From Rhizobium sp. Leaf306 (GTDB taxonomy: Bacteria > Pseudomonadota > Alphaproteobacteria > Rhizobiales > Rhizobiaceae), in assembly GCF_001423425.1 (NCBI RefSeq), contig NZ_LMNX01000004.1, forward strand, positions 434,001 to 498,000: DNA of 64,000 nucleotides. Reading direction: 5' to 3'. The notes under the pieces were generated by a model. The model had not been told where the DNA came from, did no database searches, and saw only the letters and a program-made list of their open reading frames with translations. Position numbers and translations under genes: made by a program. The first letter of the stretch is position 1. Each line of letters opens with the position of its first letter. Shown piece by piece: positions 45,724 through 56,113 of the stretch.

Positions 45724-46470
45724 ATGTTCATTCCGCTGCATGATGCCGTCGCGCTGAAATATATCCGTGTCCAGTGGGTGACGATCTCGCTGATCGCCGC
45801 GAACGTGCTCATGTGGGTATTCACGACGCTTGCTCCGTCGGAAACGACGGAGATCGCCTCGCTGGGTCTCGGCTTCATTCCGGCGATCATCTTCGACTAT
45901 GCGGTGCTAGACCCCTCTGCCATCCTCGTCCCCGAAGACGCGACCTTCGTCACCTACGCCTTCCTGCATCTGGATTTCTGGCACCTTGCATCGAACATGC
46001 TGTTTCTCTGGGTGTTCGGCGATAATGTCGAGGATGCACTGGGGCATGTCCGCTTCCTGATATTCTACCTGCTTTGTGCCGCGGCCGGCGCGCTGCTGCA
46101 CGGCCTGGTCGGCCCGATGTCCGAGGGGCCGCTGATCGGCGCATCGGGTGCGATCTCCGGTGTCGTCGCCGCCTATTTCATTTTGCATCCGCGCGTCCGG
46201 GTATGGGTGCTGGTTCTGTTTCGAATTCCGCTGCCGCTGCCCGCTTTCGTTCCGCTGACACTGTGGATCGTTCAGCAATTCGTGATGCTTTGGCTCGAAG
46301 CCGATAGTGCGGTGTCCTGGGGCGCGCATGTCGGCGGAATTCTGGCGGGTGCCGCACTCGTCATCGTGATGCGGCGCCGGGGCGTGCCCCTGTTCGACCG
46401 CGAGATCGTCACGCCGAAGGCCGTGCTGCACAAGCCGAGCGTATCGCAAGAGACCCGACCGGCCGAATAG
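45724..46470 (+). CDS. Rhomboid-family intramembrane serine protease
   Basis: This 248-residue protein has about six helices. The catalytic pair is Ser in GASGAISGVVAAY and His in SWGAHVGGILAG, with the HxxxN of FWHLASNMLFLWVFGDNVED as oxyanion elements. It cleaves membrane proteins within helices; the substrate is unknown. GGAGGAGAGGAAG-like purines precede the ATG. It belongs to the same strand cluster as the adenosyltransferase and etfBA. Confidence 0.9.
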   Translation: MFIPLHDAVALKYIRVQWVTISLIAANVLMWVFTTLAPSETTEIASLGLGFIPAIIFDYAVLDPSAILVPEDATFVTYAFLHLDFWHLASNMLFLWVFGDNVEDALGHVRFLIFYLLCAAAGALLHGLVGPMSEGPLIGASGAISGVVAAYFILHPRVRVWVLVLFRIPLPLPAFVPLTLWIVQQFVMLWLEADSAVSWGAHVGGILAGAALVIVMRRRGVPLFDREIVTPKAVLHKPSVSQETRPAE

Positions 46471-46610
46471 GCCTATGAGAAAACCGCAACCCAGATGGGA
46501 TAATCCACGTTGTCATCAGGGCAAAAATGGGTATCCATGTCGCCCACTGACAAATGGATAAGCCGCAAATATCTCAATCTGCGGCTGGAGAAAAGTCAAG
46601 GAAGGACCCC

Positions 46611-47357
46611 ATGAAGATCCTGGTGCCTGTAAAGCGCGTCGTCGACTACAACGTGAAGATCCGCGTCAAGCCGGATGGATCCGGTGTCGAGCTTGCCAAC
46701 GTCAAGATGTCGATGAACCCGTTCGACGAGATTTCCGTCGAGGAAGCCCTGCGCCTGAAAGAGGCCGGCAAGGCCGAGGAAGTGATCGTCGTGTCGATCG
46801 GTCCGGCAAAGGCTGAAGAAACGCTGCGCACGGCGCTTGCAATGGGCGCCGATCGGGCGATCCTGATCGAGACCGACGAAACGGTCGAACCGCTTGCCGT
46901 TGCCAAGCTGCTGAAGGGCGTCGTCGACGCCGAACAGCCGGGCCTCATCATCGTCGGCAAGCAGGCGATCGACGACGATTCAAACCAGACCGGCCAGATG
47001 CTGGCGGCATTGCTGGGAACCGGGCAGGCAACCTTTGCCTCGAAGATCGAACTTTCCGCCGACAAGGCTGTGGTTACCCGCGAAGTCGATGGTGGCCTGC
47101 AGACCGTCGAGGTCAAGCTTCCAGCCGTCGTCACCACGGACCTTCGCCTGAACGAGCCGCGCTACGCGTCCTTGCCGAACATCATGAAGGCAAAGAAGAA
47201 GCCGCTCGACAAGAAGACGGCAGCGGATTTCGGCGTCGACATCGCTCCTCGCCTCAAGGTTCTGAAGACCGAGGAGCCGGGCGGCCGCAAGGCAGGCATC
47301 AAGGTAAAGTCCGTCGAGGAACTGGTCGGCGCCTTGAAGACCGCCGGCGTGATCTGA
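46611..47357 (+). CDS. etfB: Electron transfer flavoprotein beta subunit
   Basis: This 248-residue AMP-binding subunit of ETF accepts electrons from acyl-CoA and other dehydrogenases and passes them to ETF-ubiquinone oxidoreductase. It begins [14 protein letters not shown] and has the conserved ETF beta block [22 protein letters not shown] and [23 protein letters not shown] precedes the ATG; an upstream in-frame Met at 46554 is rejected. etfA follows after 18 bp. Confidence 0.96.
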   Translation: MKILVPVKRVVDYNVKIRVKPDGSGVELANVKMSMNPFDEISVEEALRLKEAGKAEEVIVVSIGPAKAEETLRTALAMGADRAILIETDETVEPLAVAKLLKGVVDAEQPGLIIVGKQAIDDDSNQTGQMLAALLGTGQATFASKIELSADKAVVTREVDGGLQTVEVKLPAVVTTDLRLNEPRYASLPNIMKAKKKPLDKKTAADFGVDIAPRLKVLKTEEPGGRKAGIKVKSVEELVGALKTAGVI

Positions 47358-47375
47358 TTTTAGGGAGATAAACTC

Positions 47376-48305
47376 ATGGCCATTCTTCTTCTGGCAGAAC
47401 ACGACAATGCCAGCCTCAACGACCAGACCGCCAAGGCGCTGACGGCAGCTTCGCAGATCGGTGGCGAGGTCCACGTTCTGGTTGCCGGGTCCGGCGCGCA
47501 GGCCGCAGCAGACGCCGCAGCGAAACTTACCGGCGTCTCGAAGGTCCTGCTTGCCGACGACGCAAGCCTTGCCAACAGCCTTGCCGAACCACTTGCAGCA
47601 CTGATCGTGTCGCTGGCCGGCTCCTACGATGTCATCATGTCCTCGGCAACAGCGTCCGCCAAGAACGTCATGCCGCGCGTTGCCGCGCTGCTCGATGTGG
47701 CGCAGGTTTCGGAAATCATCGAGGTGATTTCGCCGGATACATTCCGTCGTCCGATCTACGCCGGCAACGCCATCCAGACCGTCCAGGCGACCGATGCCAA
47801 GAAGGTGATCACTGTGCGCACGGCATCTTTCGCGGCAGCGGATGAAGGCGGTTCCGCTTCCGTGGAGACAGTGGCGGCCGCAGCAAACCCTGAAGTATCG
47901 TCCTTTGTCTCCGATGCGCTTGCCTCCTCGGACCGTCCTGAACTCGCATCCGCCAAGATCATCATCTCCGGTGGCCGTGCACTCGGTTCCTCGGAAAAAT
48001 TCCAGGAAGTCATCCTGCCCGTCGCCGACAAGCTGGGTGCGGCCGTTGGCGCTTCGCGCGCAGCGGTCGACGCAGGCTATGCTCCGAACGACTGGCAGGT
48101 CGGCCAGACCGGCAAGGTGGTTGCTCCGCAGCTCTACATCGCGGTCGGGATTTCCGGTGCCATCCAGCATCTGGCCGGCATGAAGGATTCCAAGGTCATC
48201 GTTGCGATCAACAAGGACGAGGAGGCCCCGATCTTCCAGGTGGCCGACTTCGGTCTCGTGGGCGATCTCTTCGAGATCCTGCCGCAGCTCGAAAAGGCCC
48301 TGTGA
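47376..48305 (+). CDS. etfA: Electron transfer flavoprotein alpha subunit
   Basis: This 309-residue FAD-binding subunit has an N-terminal domain (1-190) and then the FAD motif region [18 protein letters not shown] (here ISGGRALGS), [27 protein letters not shown] and [21 protein letters not shown]. It pairs with EtfB in one operon. A clear terminator lies about 75 bp after its stop. Confidence 0.96.
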   Translation: MAILLLAEHDNASLNDQTAKALTAASQIGGEVHVLVAGSGAQAAADAAAKLTGVSKVLLADDASLANSLAEPLAALIVSLAGSYDVIMSSATASAKNVMPRVAALLDVAQVSEIIEVISPDTFRRPIYAGNAIQTVQATDAKKVITVRTASFAAADEGGSASVETVAAAANPEVSSFVSDALASSDRPELASAKIIISGGRALGSSEKFQEVILPVADKLGAAVGASRAAVDAGYAPNDWQVGQTGKVVAPQLYIAVGISGAIQHLAGMKDSKVIVAINKDEEAPIFQVADFGLVGDLFEILPQLEKAL

Positions 48306-48377
48306 GGCCAACCGGCTTTTTCGCACCGCAGTTCGGCGACGCGAAAATGCTGGCAAAAAACACGCTAGCAGACTAGA

Positions 48378-48412
48378 AAAATGCCGGGCTGTCTCACGCA
48401 ACCCGGCATTTT
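48378..48412 (+). terminator. Rho-independent terminator after etfA
   Basis: AATGCCGGG (48380-48388) pairs with CCCGGCATT (48402-48410), preceded by an A-run and followed by TTTTG, so it can work in both directions but fits etfA. A 13-nt loop is in between. It separates etfBA from the hydroxyacyl-CoA dehydrogenase gene. Confidence 0.85.
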
Positions 48413-48485
48413 GCTGTGAGACGCCGTACGGTTATGATGAATGCGAGACGCGGGCGAAAACCGCACCCAGGGAGCGAGTGAGATC

Positions 48486-49355
48486 ATGAAGAATATCGGC
48501 GTCATCGGCGCAGGCCAGATGGGCTGCGGAATTGCACATGTTTCGGCGCTCGCCGGCTATCACGTGCATATCTATGATCTCTCCAAGGACCGGATCGAAG
48601 GCGCACTTGCAACGATTAACGGCAACCTCGCCCGCCAGGTTTCCAGCAACAAGCTTTCCGACGAGGATCGCAACTCAGCCCTGTCCCGCATCACCGGCTC
48701 CGCCGATGTCAACGACCTCGCACCGATGGACATGGTCATCGAAGCTGCGACCGAAGACGAAAGCGTCAAGCGCAAGATCTATGCGCAGGTCTGTCCGGTT
48801 TTGAAGCCCGAAGCGCTTCTCGCCACCAACACCTCGTCGCTGTCCATCACCAGGCTTGCCGCCGCGACCGACCGGCCCGAGCGCTTCATGGGCATCCATT
48901 TCATGAACCCGGTGCCGCTGATGAAGCTGGTGGAACTGGTGCGCGGTATCGCCACCGACGAGCCGACCTTCCGGGCCGCCAAGGAATACGTGGTCGCGCT
49001 GGAAAAGACCGCCACCGTTGCCGAGGATTTCCCCGCCTTCATCGTCAACCGCATCCTGCTGCCGATGATCAACGAGGCGATCTATACGCTGTATGAAGGC
49101 GTTGGCTCGGTCGAGGCGATCGATACGGCCATGAGGCTTGGCGCCAACCATCCGATGGGACCGCTGCAGCTTGCCGATTTCATCGGCCTCGACACCTGTC
49201 TGTCGATCATGCAGGTGCTGCATGACGGTCTCGCCGACAGCAAATACCGCCCCTGCCCGCTTCTCGTCAAATACGTCGAAGCCGGCTGGCTCGGCCGCAA
49301 ATCCGGCCGCGGCTTCTACGACTACCGCGGCGAGGTTCCAGTCCCAACCCGGTAA
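48486..49355 (+). CDS. hbd: 3-hydroxybutyryl-CoA dehydrogenase
   Basis: This 289-residue NAD(P)-dependent enzyme interconverts 3-hydroxyacyl-CoA and acetoacetyl-CoA. Rossmann motif GVIGAGQMGCGIA; catalytic His in GIHFMNPVPLMKLVELV; FIVNRILLPMINEAI; GANHPMGPLQLADFIGLD in the C-terminal domain. The start at MKNIGVIG is chosen over an upstream Met. Placement after etfBA fits fatty-acid or polyhydroxybutyrate metabolism. Confidence 0.94.
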   Translation: MKNIGVIGAGQMGCGIAHVSALAGYHVHIYDLSKDRIEGALATINGNLARQVSSNKLSDEDRNSALSRITGSADVNDLAPMDMVIEAATEDESVKRKIYAQVCPVLKPEALLATNTSSLSITRLAAATDRPERFMGIHFMNPVPLMKLVELVRGIATDEPTFRAAKEYVVALEKTATVAEDFPAFIVNRILLPMINEAIYTLYEGVGSVEAIDTAMRLGANHPMGPLQLADFIGLDTCLSIMQVLHDGLADSKYRPCPLLVKYVEAGWLGRKSGRGFYDYRGEVPVPTR

Positions 49356-49448
49356 GGATCAGCCTTGTGGCGGTTCGCTCCTCACCCGCTTGACTGGACG
49401 CTAGAAGGGGTCGACTGAGGTGAAGGGCAAGCCCTTCATCCGCAGCCC

Positions 49449-50132
49449 TCAAGCGCCCTTGGCGGCCGTCACCAGCGCCTTTGCATCGTCGCTATCCCAG
49501 GCCGCGGGGCCGTTCATGGCGCCGATCAGGCAGCCCTTCTTGTCGAGGATCAGCGTTGCAGGCAGGCCGAAGGCGAGGCCTTCCTTTTTCAGAGCGTTGA
49601 ACGTGCCCATTGAACTGTCGCGGTAAAAGCCGAGCTTGTCGATCTTGTACTCCTCAAGGAAGGTTTTCGGCTTCTCGTCGCTGCCGGTGTCGATGTTGAT
49701 GGCGACGACTTCGAAGTCAGGCCCGCCCATCGCCGCCTGCAAACCGTTCAGCGCGGGCATCTCTTCGCGGCAGGGCACGCACCAGGTGGCCCAGAGGTTG
49801 AGGAGCACGGTTTTGCCAGCTAGATCGTCCGTCGTCATGTCCTGCCCAGCCGGTCCCTTGAAGGACAGGGAGAGCGGGCGCGGCGGCTGTGCCTCGACCA
49901 TGGCGGCAACCTGGCCCTTGGAAAAGGCGCCGACGGACTTTGCGAGTTCGGCCGAGCCCTCGCATTGCCCGGCAGAGGCGGACATCGAGGCGTCCCCAGC
50001 CCCATCCAAACCATTGCCAGACCCCATGTTCGTCACGTATACGGCGACGGTGCCGGCGACGATCCCGAGGACGGCGGCAATCAGGATCAATCGGACAGAC
50101 GGAAGGCCAAGCGGTCTTTTGGACGTCATCAA
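49449..50132 (-). CDS. tlpA: Membrane-anchored thiol:disulfide oxidoreductase TlpA
   Basis: This 227-residue protein has an N-terminal anchor (about 13-36) and a periplasmic thioredoxin fold with the active site WCVPC. The periplasmic TlpA of rhizobia reduces copper-chaperone and oxidase subunit II cysteines for CuA assembly, which may serve the oxidase encoded at 28-33 kb. It is divergent from argH with only 19 bp between starts, so promoters overlap coding sequence. Confidence 0.92.
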   Translation of the reverse strand: MMTSKRPLGLPSVRLILIAAVLGIVAGTVAVYVTNMGSGNGLDGAGDASMSASAGQCEGSAELAKSVGAFSKGQVAAMVEAQPPRPLSLSFKGPAGQDMTTDDLAGKTVLLNLWATWCVPCREEMPALNGLQAAMGGPDFEVVAINIDTGSDEKPKTFLEEYKIDKLGFYRDSSMGTFNALKKEGLAFGLPATLILDKKGCLIGAMNGPAAWDSDDAKALVTAAKGA

Positions 50133-50151
50133 CTACTCCAGGACTGAATTC

Positions 50152-51552
50152 ATGGCCGACACGAAGGACGCGACATCTTCCAACCAGATGTGGGGCGGAC
50201 GCTTCGCTTCCGGGCCGGATGCGATCATGGAGGAGATAAATGCCTCGATCGGTTTCGACAAGAAGCTGTTCGCCCAGGATATCCGCGGTTCGATCGCCCA
50301 TGCGACGATGCTGGCGGAACAAGGCATTATTTCGCACGAAGATAAAGACAAGATCGTTTCCGGCCTGAACACGATCATGTCAGAGATCGAAAGCGGACAG
50401 TTCCAGTTCTCGCGCAAGCTCGAGGACATTCACATGAACATCGAGGCGCGGCTGGCAGACCTGATCGGTCCAGCCGCCGGTCGCCTCCACACCGCCCGCT
50501 CCCGCAACGACCAGGTCGCGCTCGACTTCCGCCTCTGGGTCAAGGAAGAACTCGTCAAGACCGAGAAGATGCTGACGGGCCTGATCGCCGCGTTTCTTGA
50601 CCGCGCCGAAGAGCATGCGGATACGGTGATGCCCGGCTTTACCCATCTGCAGACGGCACAGCCGGTCACTTTCGGCCATCACTGCATGGCCTATGTCGAA
50701 ATGTTCGGCCGTGACCGCGCCCGCGTTCGCCACGCGATCGACCATCTGGACGAAAGCCCGATCGGTGCTGCGGCGCTTGCCGGCACGCCCTACCCGATCG
50801 ACCGCCACATGACGGCAAAGGCCCTCGGCTTCCGCGAACCGACCCGCAACTCGATCGACACCGTTTCCGACCGCGATTTCGCGCTGGAATTCCTGTCGGT
50901 TGCTGCCATCTGCGCCGTGCATCTGTCGCGTCTTGCCGAAGAAATCGTCATCTGGTCGACGCCGCAATTCGGCTTCGTGCGCCTGTCCGACGCGTTTTCG
51001 ACCGGCTCCTCGATCATGCCGCAGAAGAAGAACCCGGATGCCGCCGAACTGGTGCGCGCCAAGACCGGCCGCATCAACGGTTCGCTGGTCGCGCTGCTGA
51101 CAGTCATGAAGGGTCTGCCGCTCGCCTATTCCAAGGACATGCAGGAAGACAAGGAGCAGGTGTTCGACTGCGCCGAGAACCTGGAACTGGCGATTGCCGC
51201 CATGACCGGCATGATGCGCGACATGACCATCCGCGCCGACAAGATGCGCGCCGCAGCAGGCGCCGGCTTCTCGACCGCGACCGACCTTGCCGACTGGCTG
51301 GTTCGCGAAGTCGGCCTGCCCTTCCGCGAAGCGCACCATGCGACCGGCCATGCCGTGGCGCTGGCGGAGAAAAAGGGCTGCGACCTTTCCGAACTCACGC
51401 TTGAAGAACTGCAAGCGATCAACCCTGCCATCACCGACAAGGTCTTCGACGTGCTTTCGGTGGATGCATCGGTTGCGAGCCGCGTCAGTTTCGGCGGTAC
51501 GGCTCCCTCCGAGGTGCGCAAGCAGATCGCCTGGTGGCGCGAGAGAAACTGA
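50152..51552 (+). CDS. argH: Argininosuccinate lyase (biosynthetic)
   Basis: This 466-residue enzyme splits argininosuccinate into arginine and fumarate, the last arginine step. Motifs: [49 protein letters not shown], the substrate block [17 protein letters not shown], and [13 protein letters not shown]. The intact PIDR block separates it from the paralogue at 20.5-22 kb. The Met at 50152 follows GGACTGAATTC, a weak site; the frame upstream is antisense to tlpA and not coding. Confidence 0.95.
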   Translation: MADTKDATSSNQMWGGRFASGPDAIMEEINASIGFDKKLFAQDIRGSIAHATMLAEQGIISHEDKDKIVSGLNTIMSEIESGQFQFSRKLEDIHMNIEARLADLIGPAAGRLHTARSRNDQVALDFRLWVKEELVKTEKMLTGLIAAFLDRAEEHADTVMPGFTHLQTAQPVTFGHHCMAYVEMFGRDRARVRHAIDHLDESPIGAAALAGTPYPIDRHMTAKALGFREPTRNSIDTVSDRDFALEFLSVAAICAVHLSRLAEEIVIWSTPQFGFVRLSDAFSTGSSIMPQKKNPDAAELVRAKTGRINGSLVALLTVMKGLPLAYSKDMQEDKEQVFDCAENLELAIAAMTGMMRDMTIRADKMRAAAGAGFSTATDLADWLVREVGLPFREAHHATGHAVALAEKKGCDLSELTLEELQAINPAITDKVFDVLSVDASVASRVSFGGTAPSEVRKQIAWWRERN

Positions 51553-51644
51553 CGCCTGCGCGACGAATGAAGCGGCAAGGATACTGCACAAGCGCGCGGA
51601 ACTTCGCTATGAAGTCTGCGTGACCGTGCCGGAGAAGGAAGAGA

Positions 51645-51851
51645 ATGTCGAAATCCCTGGTGAAAATCGCCCATGTCAGCCTGATCCTGGGCGTCGTCAG
51701 CCTCGTTGTCGCCGGCTGCGGCCGCAAGGGCGACCTCGACCGCCCCAGCACGCCCGTCGAACAGCAGAACATCCGCAAGAGCAGCAAACCCGGTGACGCC
51801 AACAAGGATCCGGTTGCCGAGCGGCCGTTCGTCCTCGACCCGCTTCTGTAA
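51645..51851 (+). CDS. lptM: LptM-like small lipoprotein
   Basis: This 68-residue protein has a signal with lipobox VAGC and the short mature motif CGRKGDLDRPSTP that marks LptM-type lipoproteins, which aid disulfide maturation of the LPS translocon LptDE. GGAAGAG precedes the ATG. The lptM-lysA order is widespread in proteobacteria and supports the naming. The C-terminal part is Lys/Asp-rich and probably disordered. Confidence 0.82.
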   Translation: MSKSLVKIAHVSLILGVVSLVVAGCGRKGDLDRPSTPVEQQNIRKSSKPGDANKDPVAERPFVLDPLL

Positions 51852-51884
51852 TTTCCAGACCCCTTCAGTTTTCCGAGTTTTGAC

Positions 51885-53153
51885 GTGAATCATTTCCATT
51901 ACATCGACGGCGTCCTTCACGCCGAAAACGTCGCCATCCCGGAAATCGCAAAAGCCGTCGGCACGCCATTCTACGTCTATTCGACCGCCACGCTGGAGCG
52001 CCACTACAAGGTGTTCGCGCAGGCGTTTTCCGATGTGGACGCGATGGTGTGCTACGCCATGAAGGCGAACTCCAATCAGGCCGTTCTGAAAACCCTGGCA
52101 AAGCTCGGCGCCGGCGTCGATGTCGTCTCGGGCGGCGAATTGCGGCGTGCGCTGGCGGCCGGCATCCCCGCATGCCGCATCATGTTTTCGGGCGTCGGCA
52201 AGACCGTCGCCGAAATGGATCTGGCGCTCGAGGCCGGCATCTACTGCTTCAACGTCGAATCCGAGCCGGAACTGGAAGTGCTGAACCTGCGCGCTCTCAA
52301 AGTCGGCAAACGCGCGCATGTGTCCTTCCGCATCAACCCGGATGTGGATGCGGGCACCCATGCCAAGATTTCGACGGGGAAGAAGGAAAACAAGTTCGGC
52401 ATCGCCTATGATCGGGCCCGCGCCGTCTATGCCCATGCGGCAACGCTTCCCGGCATCGAAGTCACCGGCATCGACATGCATATCGGCAGCCAGATCACCG
52501 AGCTTCAGCCGTTCGAGGATGCCTACCGGCTGCTGCGGGCGCTGGTGGATCTGCTGCGCGGCGATGGCCACACGATCAGCCACGTCGATGTCGGCGGCGG
52601 TCTCGGCATTCCCTATAAGGACGACAACACTCCGCCGCCGCTGCCGGACGCCTATGCGGAAACGATCAAGAAGCAGCTGCGCACGCTCGACTGCAAGATC
52701 GTCACCGAGCCCGGCCGGCTGATCGTCGGCAATGCCGGTATTCTCGTGACCGAAGTCATCTATGTGAAGGATGGCGGCGAAAAGACTTTCGTGATCGTCG
52801 ACGGCGCGATGAACGACCTGATCCGCCCGACGCTCTATGAGGCCTATCACTCGATCCGCCCGGTCGTGGTGCCGCCAGCCGATGCGCCGCGGATCAAGGG
52901 CGACGTGGTCGGCCCCGTCTGCGAGACCGGAGACTATCTGGCGCTCGACCGCGAGATGGCGGAACCGAAGCCCGGCGATCTGATCGCCGTCGGTTCTGCC
53001 GGTGCCTATGGCGCCGTGCAGGCCGGCACCTACAATTCCCGCCTGCTGGTGCCGGAAGTGCTAGTGAAGGGCTCCGAGTTCCACGTGATCCGCCCGCGCG
53101 GCTCCTATGATGACCTGATCGGACTGGATTCCGTGCCTGCATGGCTCGGCTAG
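51885..53153 (+). CDS. lysA: Diaminopimelate decarboxylase
   Basis: This 422-residue PLP enzyme makes L-lysine from meso-diaminopimelate. The PLP Lys is in VCYAMKANSN; HIGSQI, DVGGGLGIPY and the C-terminal CETGDY block, which supplies the substrate-contact Cys and Glu, follow. The start is a GTG at 51885 (MNHFHYIDGVLHAENV), fitting the family N-terminus. It lies 33 bp after the lptM-like gene. Confidence 0.95.
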   Translation: MNHFHYIDGVLHAENVAIPEIAKAVGTPFYVYSTATLERHYKVFAQAFSDVDAMVCYAMKANSNQAVLKTLAKLGAGVDVVSGGELRRALAAGIPACRIMFSGVGKTVAEMDLALEAGIYCFNVESEPELEVLNLRALKVGKRAHVSFRINPDVDAGTHAKISTGKKENKFGIAYDRARAVYAHAATLPGIEVTGIDMHIGSQITELQPFEDAYRLLRALVDLLRGDGHTISHVDVGGGLGIPYKDDNTPPPLPDAYAETIKKQLRTLDCKIVTEPGRLIVGNAGILVTEVIYVKDGGEKTFVIVDGAMNDLIRPTLYEAYHSIRPVVVPPADAPRIKGDVVGPVCETGDYLALDREMAEPKPGDLIAVGSAGAYGAVQAGTYNSRLLVPEVLVKGSEFHVIRPRGSYDDLIGLDSVPAWLG

Positions 53154-53289
53154 CCCCGCGCAGAAACGTTCACTTTTGCGGCAAACCGCCTGGAAATATC
53201 GGGGCCGGCATGTCGCCGCCCTCGTCTTCGCCACAAACATTGTTATGTTGATAGCTTGATTTGGGCCGCCACGATCGGAGACGGACCGC

Positions 53290-56097
53290 ATGAGCTTGAT
53301 CCGCAAAGGTGCATTCGAAACACATCCGGCGCTCGCAAGACGCGTTGCGCTGAAACGGTCGTTTGCCCGTTTCGTGCTGTTTTCCGAGCGCCTTCTGCCG
53401 AAGCTTCTGGCCCCGCTCGCGGTCGTCGCCCTGTTTTTCTCCGTCTCCTGGTTCGGACTTTTCCGCGTCACGCCTGATCTGCTGCGCTGGATACTGCTCG
53501 GCTTTTTCACCTTCGCGTTCCTGACCTCTCTCCTTCCCTTGGCGAGACTTCGCTGGCCAGACGCCGCCGATGCGGATCGGCTGCTGGAAGATCGCAACGG
53601 CCTGCCGCACCAGCCCGTCGCCGTGCAGGAAGACCAGCCGGCATTCGAGACACCGTTTGCCCGCGCGCTCTGGAAAGAACACCAGATCCGCATGGCCGAG
53701 CGGATCGCGGCGCTCGATACGGGCATGCCGCGGCCCGATATTGCCAGCCATGACCGGTTCGCGCTGCGCGCCGTGCCGGCGCTCGTGTTTGCCGTGGCGC
53801 TCGGCTATTCCTTCTCGAATGGCGGCGGTTCGCCTGCGGACGCATTCCGTCCGGCACCGCTTGCGGCAAGCACCAACCCTGACCTGCGCATCGACGCCTG
53901 GCTGACACCACCATCCTACACCGGCCGCGCCCCGATATTCCTGACCGGCCGCGACACGGCGCCCGCAGCCGCGGGCGATACGGCCGGCAACACGGCATCT
54001 GTGCCGCAGAATTCCGGCCTGACCGTGCGCGTAACCGGTGGCGAGGGCGAGGAAGCGGTCGTCTTCACGCCGAAATCCGGCGGAGAGCCGCTGACGCTGA
54101 TCAACGAGGAAGCGCGCAAGGCGGCTGAAGACGCAAGCAAGCAGGCACAAGGTAAGGCACCAGGCACGCCATTGCCCGAGGGCCAGCAGGCCAAGCCGCA
54201 GCCACCCGTCAAACAGCCGCAGACCGCACAGACTGTGCCGCCGCGCAGCTACGCCTTCAATGTGGACGAAAGCGGCGAACTCACCGTCAACGGTCAGACA
54301 TGGACCTTCGACGTCATTCCCGACCGCCCCCCGGAAATCGCCTTCGACGGCCAGCCGAAGCGGTCCGTCAATGGCGCGCTCGAAATCGGTTTCCGCGGCA
54401 AGGACGATTACGGCATTCGCGAAGCCCATGCGCTGATCGAGCCCGTCGGCCCGGTCGACCCGGCCGCGACGCCGCTTTACCCGGCGCCAGAATACCGCCT
54501 CGACCTGCCGCGCCAGAACCGCGGCCAGGAGGTGAAGGCCCTGACCAGCCGCAGCCTGATCGAGCATCCGCTGGCCGGCAAGCGGGTCAGGATTACGTTG
54601 ATTGCCAAGGACGGCGCCGGTCAGACCGGCCGCAGCCCCGCCCATGAAATGGTGATGCCGGGCCGCGGCTTCTCGGAACCGCTGGCGGCCGCCGTTGCCG
54701 AACAGCGCCAGGTTTTCGCGCTCGACACGCGCCAGGTGCCGCGCGCGATCGAGCTCAACGACGCGCTGGCGATCCGTCCCGACGAGACCATTCCGAACCT
54801 TGGCCACTTCCTGGCAATCCGCTCTGCCCGCGAGCGCATGAAGATTGCCCGCAACGAGGAACAGCTGAAGGACGCCGCCGACTACCTCTGGGAAATCGCG
54901 CTCGGCATCGAGGACGGCGATCTTTCCGCCGCCGAACGCCGTTTGCGCGATGCCCAGCGCAATCTTTCTGAGGCGCTCGAAAAAGGTGCCGGGGATCAGG
55001 AAATCGCCGCCCTCATGAAGGAACTGCGTGAGGCCATGCAGCAATTCATGAACGAGCTTGCGCAGCGCATGCAGAACGCACCGCCGGGCCAGCAGAACAT
55101 GCAGGCGCAGAATGTCATTCGCCAGCGCGACCTGCAGAACATGATGGACCAGATCGAAAACCTCGCTCGATCCGGCAATCGCGACGCTGCCAAGGAGATG
55201 CTGTCGCAGATGCAGCGGATGATGAACAACCTGCAGGCCGGACGCCCGCAGCGCGGTCAGCAGGGTCAGCAGCAGCAAAACAGTCAGATGCGCCAGCAGA
55301 TCGACAAGCTCGGCCAGATCATGCAGGAACAGCAGCGGCTGATGGACCAGACATTCAAGCTGGACCAGGCATTGCGCGATCGCATGCAGCGCGGCGACCC
55401 CGATCCGCAGAGCGGCGAACAGGGCGAGCAGCAGCAGGGCCAGAACGGCCAACAGGGTCAGCAGGGCCAACCGGGTCAGCAAGGCCAGCAGGCACAGCGC
55501 GGGCAGCAGGGCCAGCAAGGTCAGGGTCAGAACGGCCAGGGCGGCGAACAGAACACCGACCAGATGACAGCCGAACAGCTGCGTGAGGCGCTGAAGAACC
55601 TGCGTGCCCAGCAGGAAGGCCTCGGAAAACAGCTCGGCGAGCTACAGCAGGCGCTGAAGGGCATGGGCATGGACCCAGGCCAAGGCTTCGGGGAGGCCCA
55701 GAGTGAAATGGGCAGCGCCGGCAAGGCGCTCGGTGACGGCCAGGGCGAACAGGCCGTCGAAGGCCAGGGCAACGCACTTAACGCGCTTCGCCAAGGCGCC
55801 CAGAGCATGATGCAGCAGATGATGCAGGCGATGCAGCAGGGTCAGGGCCAAGGCGAAGGCCAGCAGGACGGCCAGGGACAGGGCATGGCCAACCAGGGCG
55901 GCCAGAACGGTCGCGATCCCCTAGGGCGCCCCCGCGCAACGTCAGGTCCGGACTTCGGCGATCAGGTGAAGGTGCCCGACGAAATCGACGTGCAGCGCGC
56001 CCGCGAGATCCTCGATGCCATCCGCGAGAAGCTGGGCAACGCCCTATCAGGCGATGCCGAGCGGCAGTATCTCGAGCGGCTGCTCGAGATCCGCTAA
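53290..56097 (+). CDS. Large Gln/Gly-rich membrane protein, DUF4175 (TIGR02302) family
   Basis: In this 935-residue protein two N-terminal membrane helices (about 38-58 and 65-85) and perhaps a third near 158-175 precede a large soluble part. A beta-rich region (about 190-470) is followed by a helical region (about 500-640) and a strongly biased tract of Gln, Gly and Met from about 645-757 and 840-877, then an acidic end PDEIDVQRAREILDAIREKL. The length and order fit the rhizobial DUF4175/TIGR02302 family. Function unknown; the location next to cpdR is conserved in relatives as I recall. Repetitive GGCCAGCAG codons make the tract prone to copy changes. Confidence 0.88.
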   Translation: MSLIRKGAFETHPALARRVALKRSFARFVLFSERLLPKLLAPLAVVALFFSVSWFGLFRVTPDLLRWILLGFFTFAFLTSLLPLARLRWPDAADADRLLEDRNGLPHQPVAVQEDQPAFETPFARALWKEHQIRMAERIAALDTGMPRPDIASHDRFALRAVPALVFAVALGYSFSNGGGSPADAFRPAPLAASTNPDLRIDAWLTPPSYTGRAPIFLTGRDTAPAAAGDTAGNTASVPQNSGLTVRVTGGEGEEAVVFTPKSGGEPLTLINEEARKAAEDASKQAQGKAPGTPLPEGQQAKPQPPVKQPQTAQTVPPRSYAFNVDESGELTVNGQTWTFDVIPDRPPEIAFDGQPKRSVNGALEIGFRGKDDYGIREAHALIEPVGPVDPAATPLYPAPEYRLDLPRQNRGQEVKALTSRSLIEHPLAGKRVRITLIAKDGAGQTGRSPAHEMVMPGRGFSEPLAAAVAEQRQVFALDTRQVPRAIELNDALAIRPDETIPNLGHFLAIRSARERMKIARNEEQLKDAADYLWEIALGIEDGDLSAAERRLRDAQRNLSEALEKGAGDQEIAALMKELREAMQQFMNELAQRMQNAPPGQQNMQAQNVIRQRDLQNMMDQIENLARSGNRDAAKEMLSQMQRMMNNLQAGRPQRGQQGQQQQNSQMRQQIDKLGQIMQEQQRLMDQTFKLDQALRDRMQRGDPDPQSGEQGEQQQGQNGQQGQQGQPGQQGQQAQRGQQGQQGQGQNGQGGEQNTDQMTAEQLREALKNLRAQQEGLGKQLGELQQALKGMGMDPGQGFGEAQSEMGSAGKALGDGQGEQAVEGQGNALNALRQGAQSMMQQMMQAMQQGQGQGEGQQDGQGQGMANQGGQNGRDPLGRPRATSGPDFGDQVKVPDEIDVQRAREILDAIREKLGNALSGDAERQYLERLLEIR

Positions 56098-56113
56098 ATC
56101 CACCTGCGAGAGA

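Noticed and set aside
53170-55518. A 782-codon minus-strand open frame opposite the DUF4175 gene
   Set aside because: It is a shadow of the GC-rich plus-strand gene; composition is Leu/Arg/Ala-biased without domain pattern, and the plus-strand frame has family-like features.
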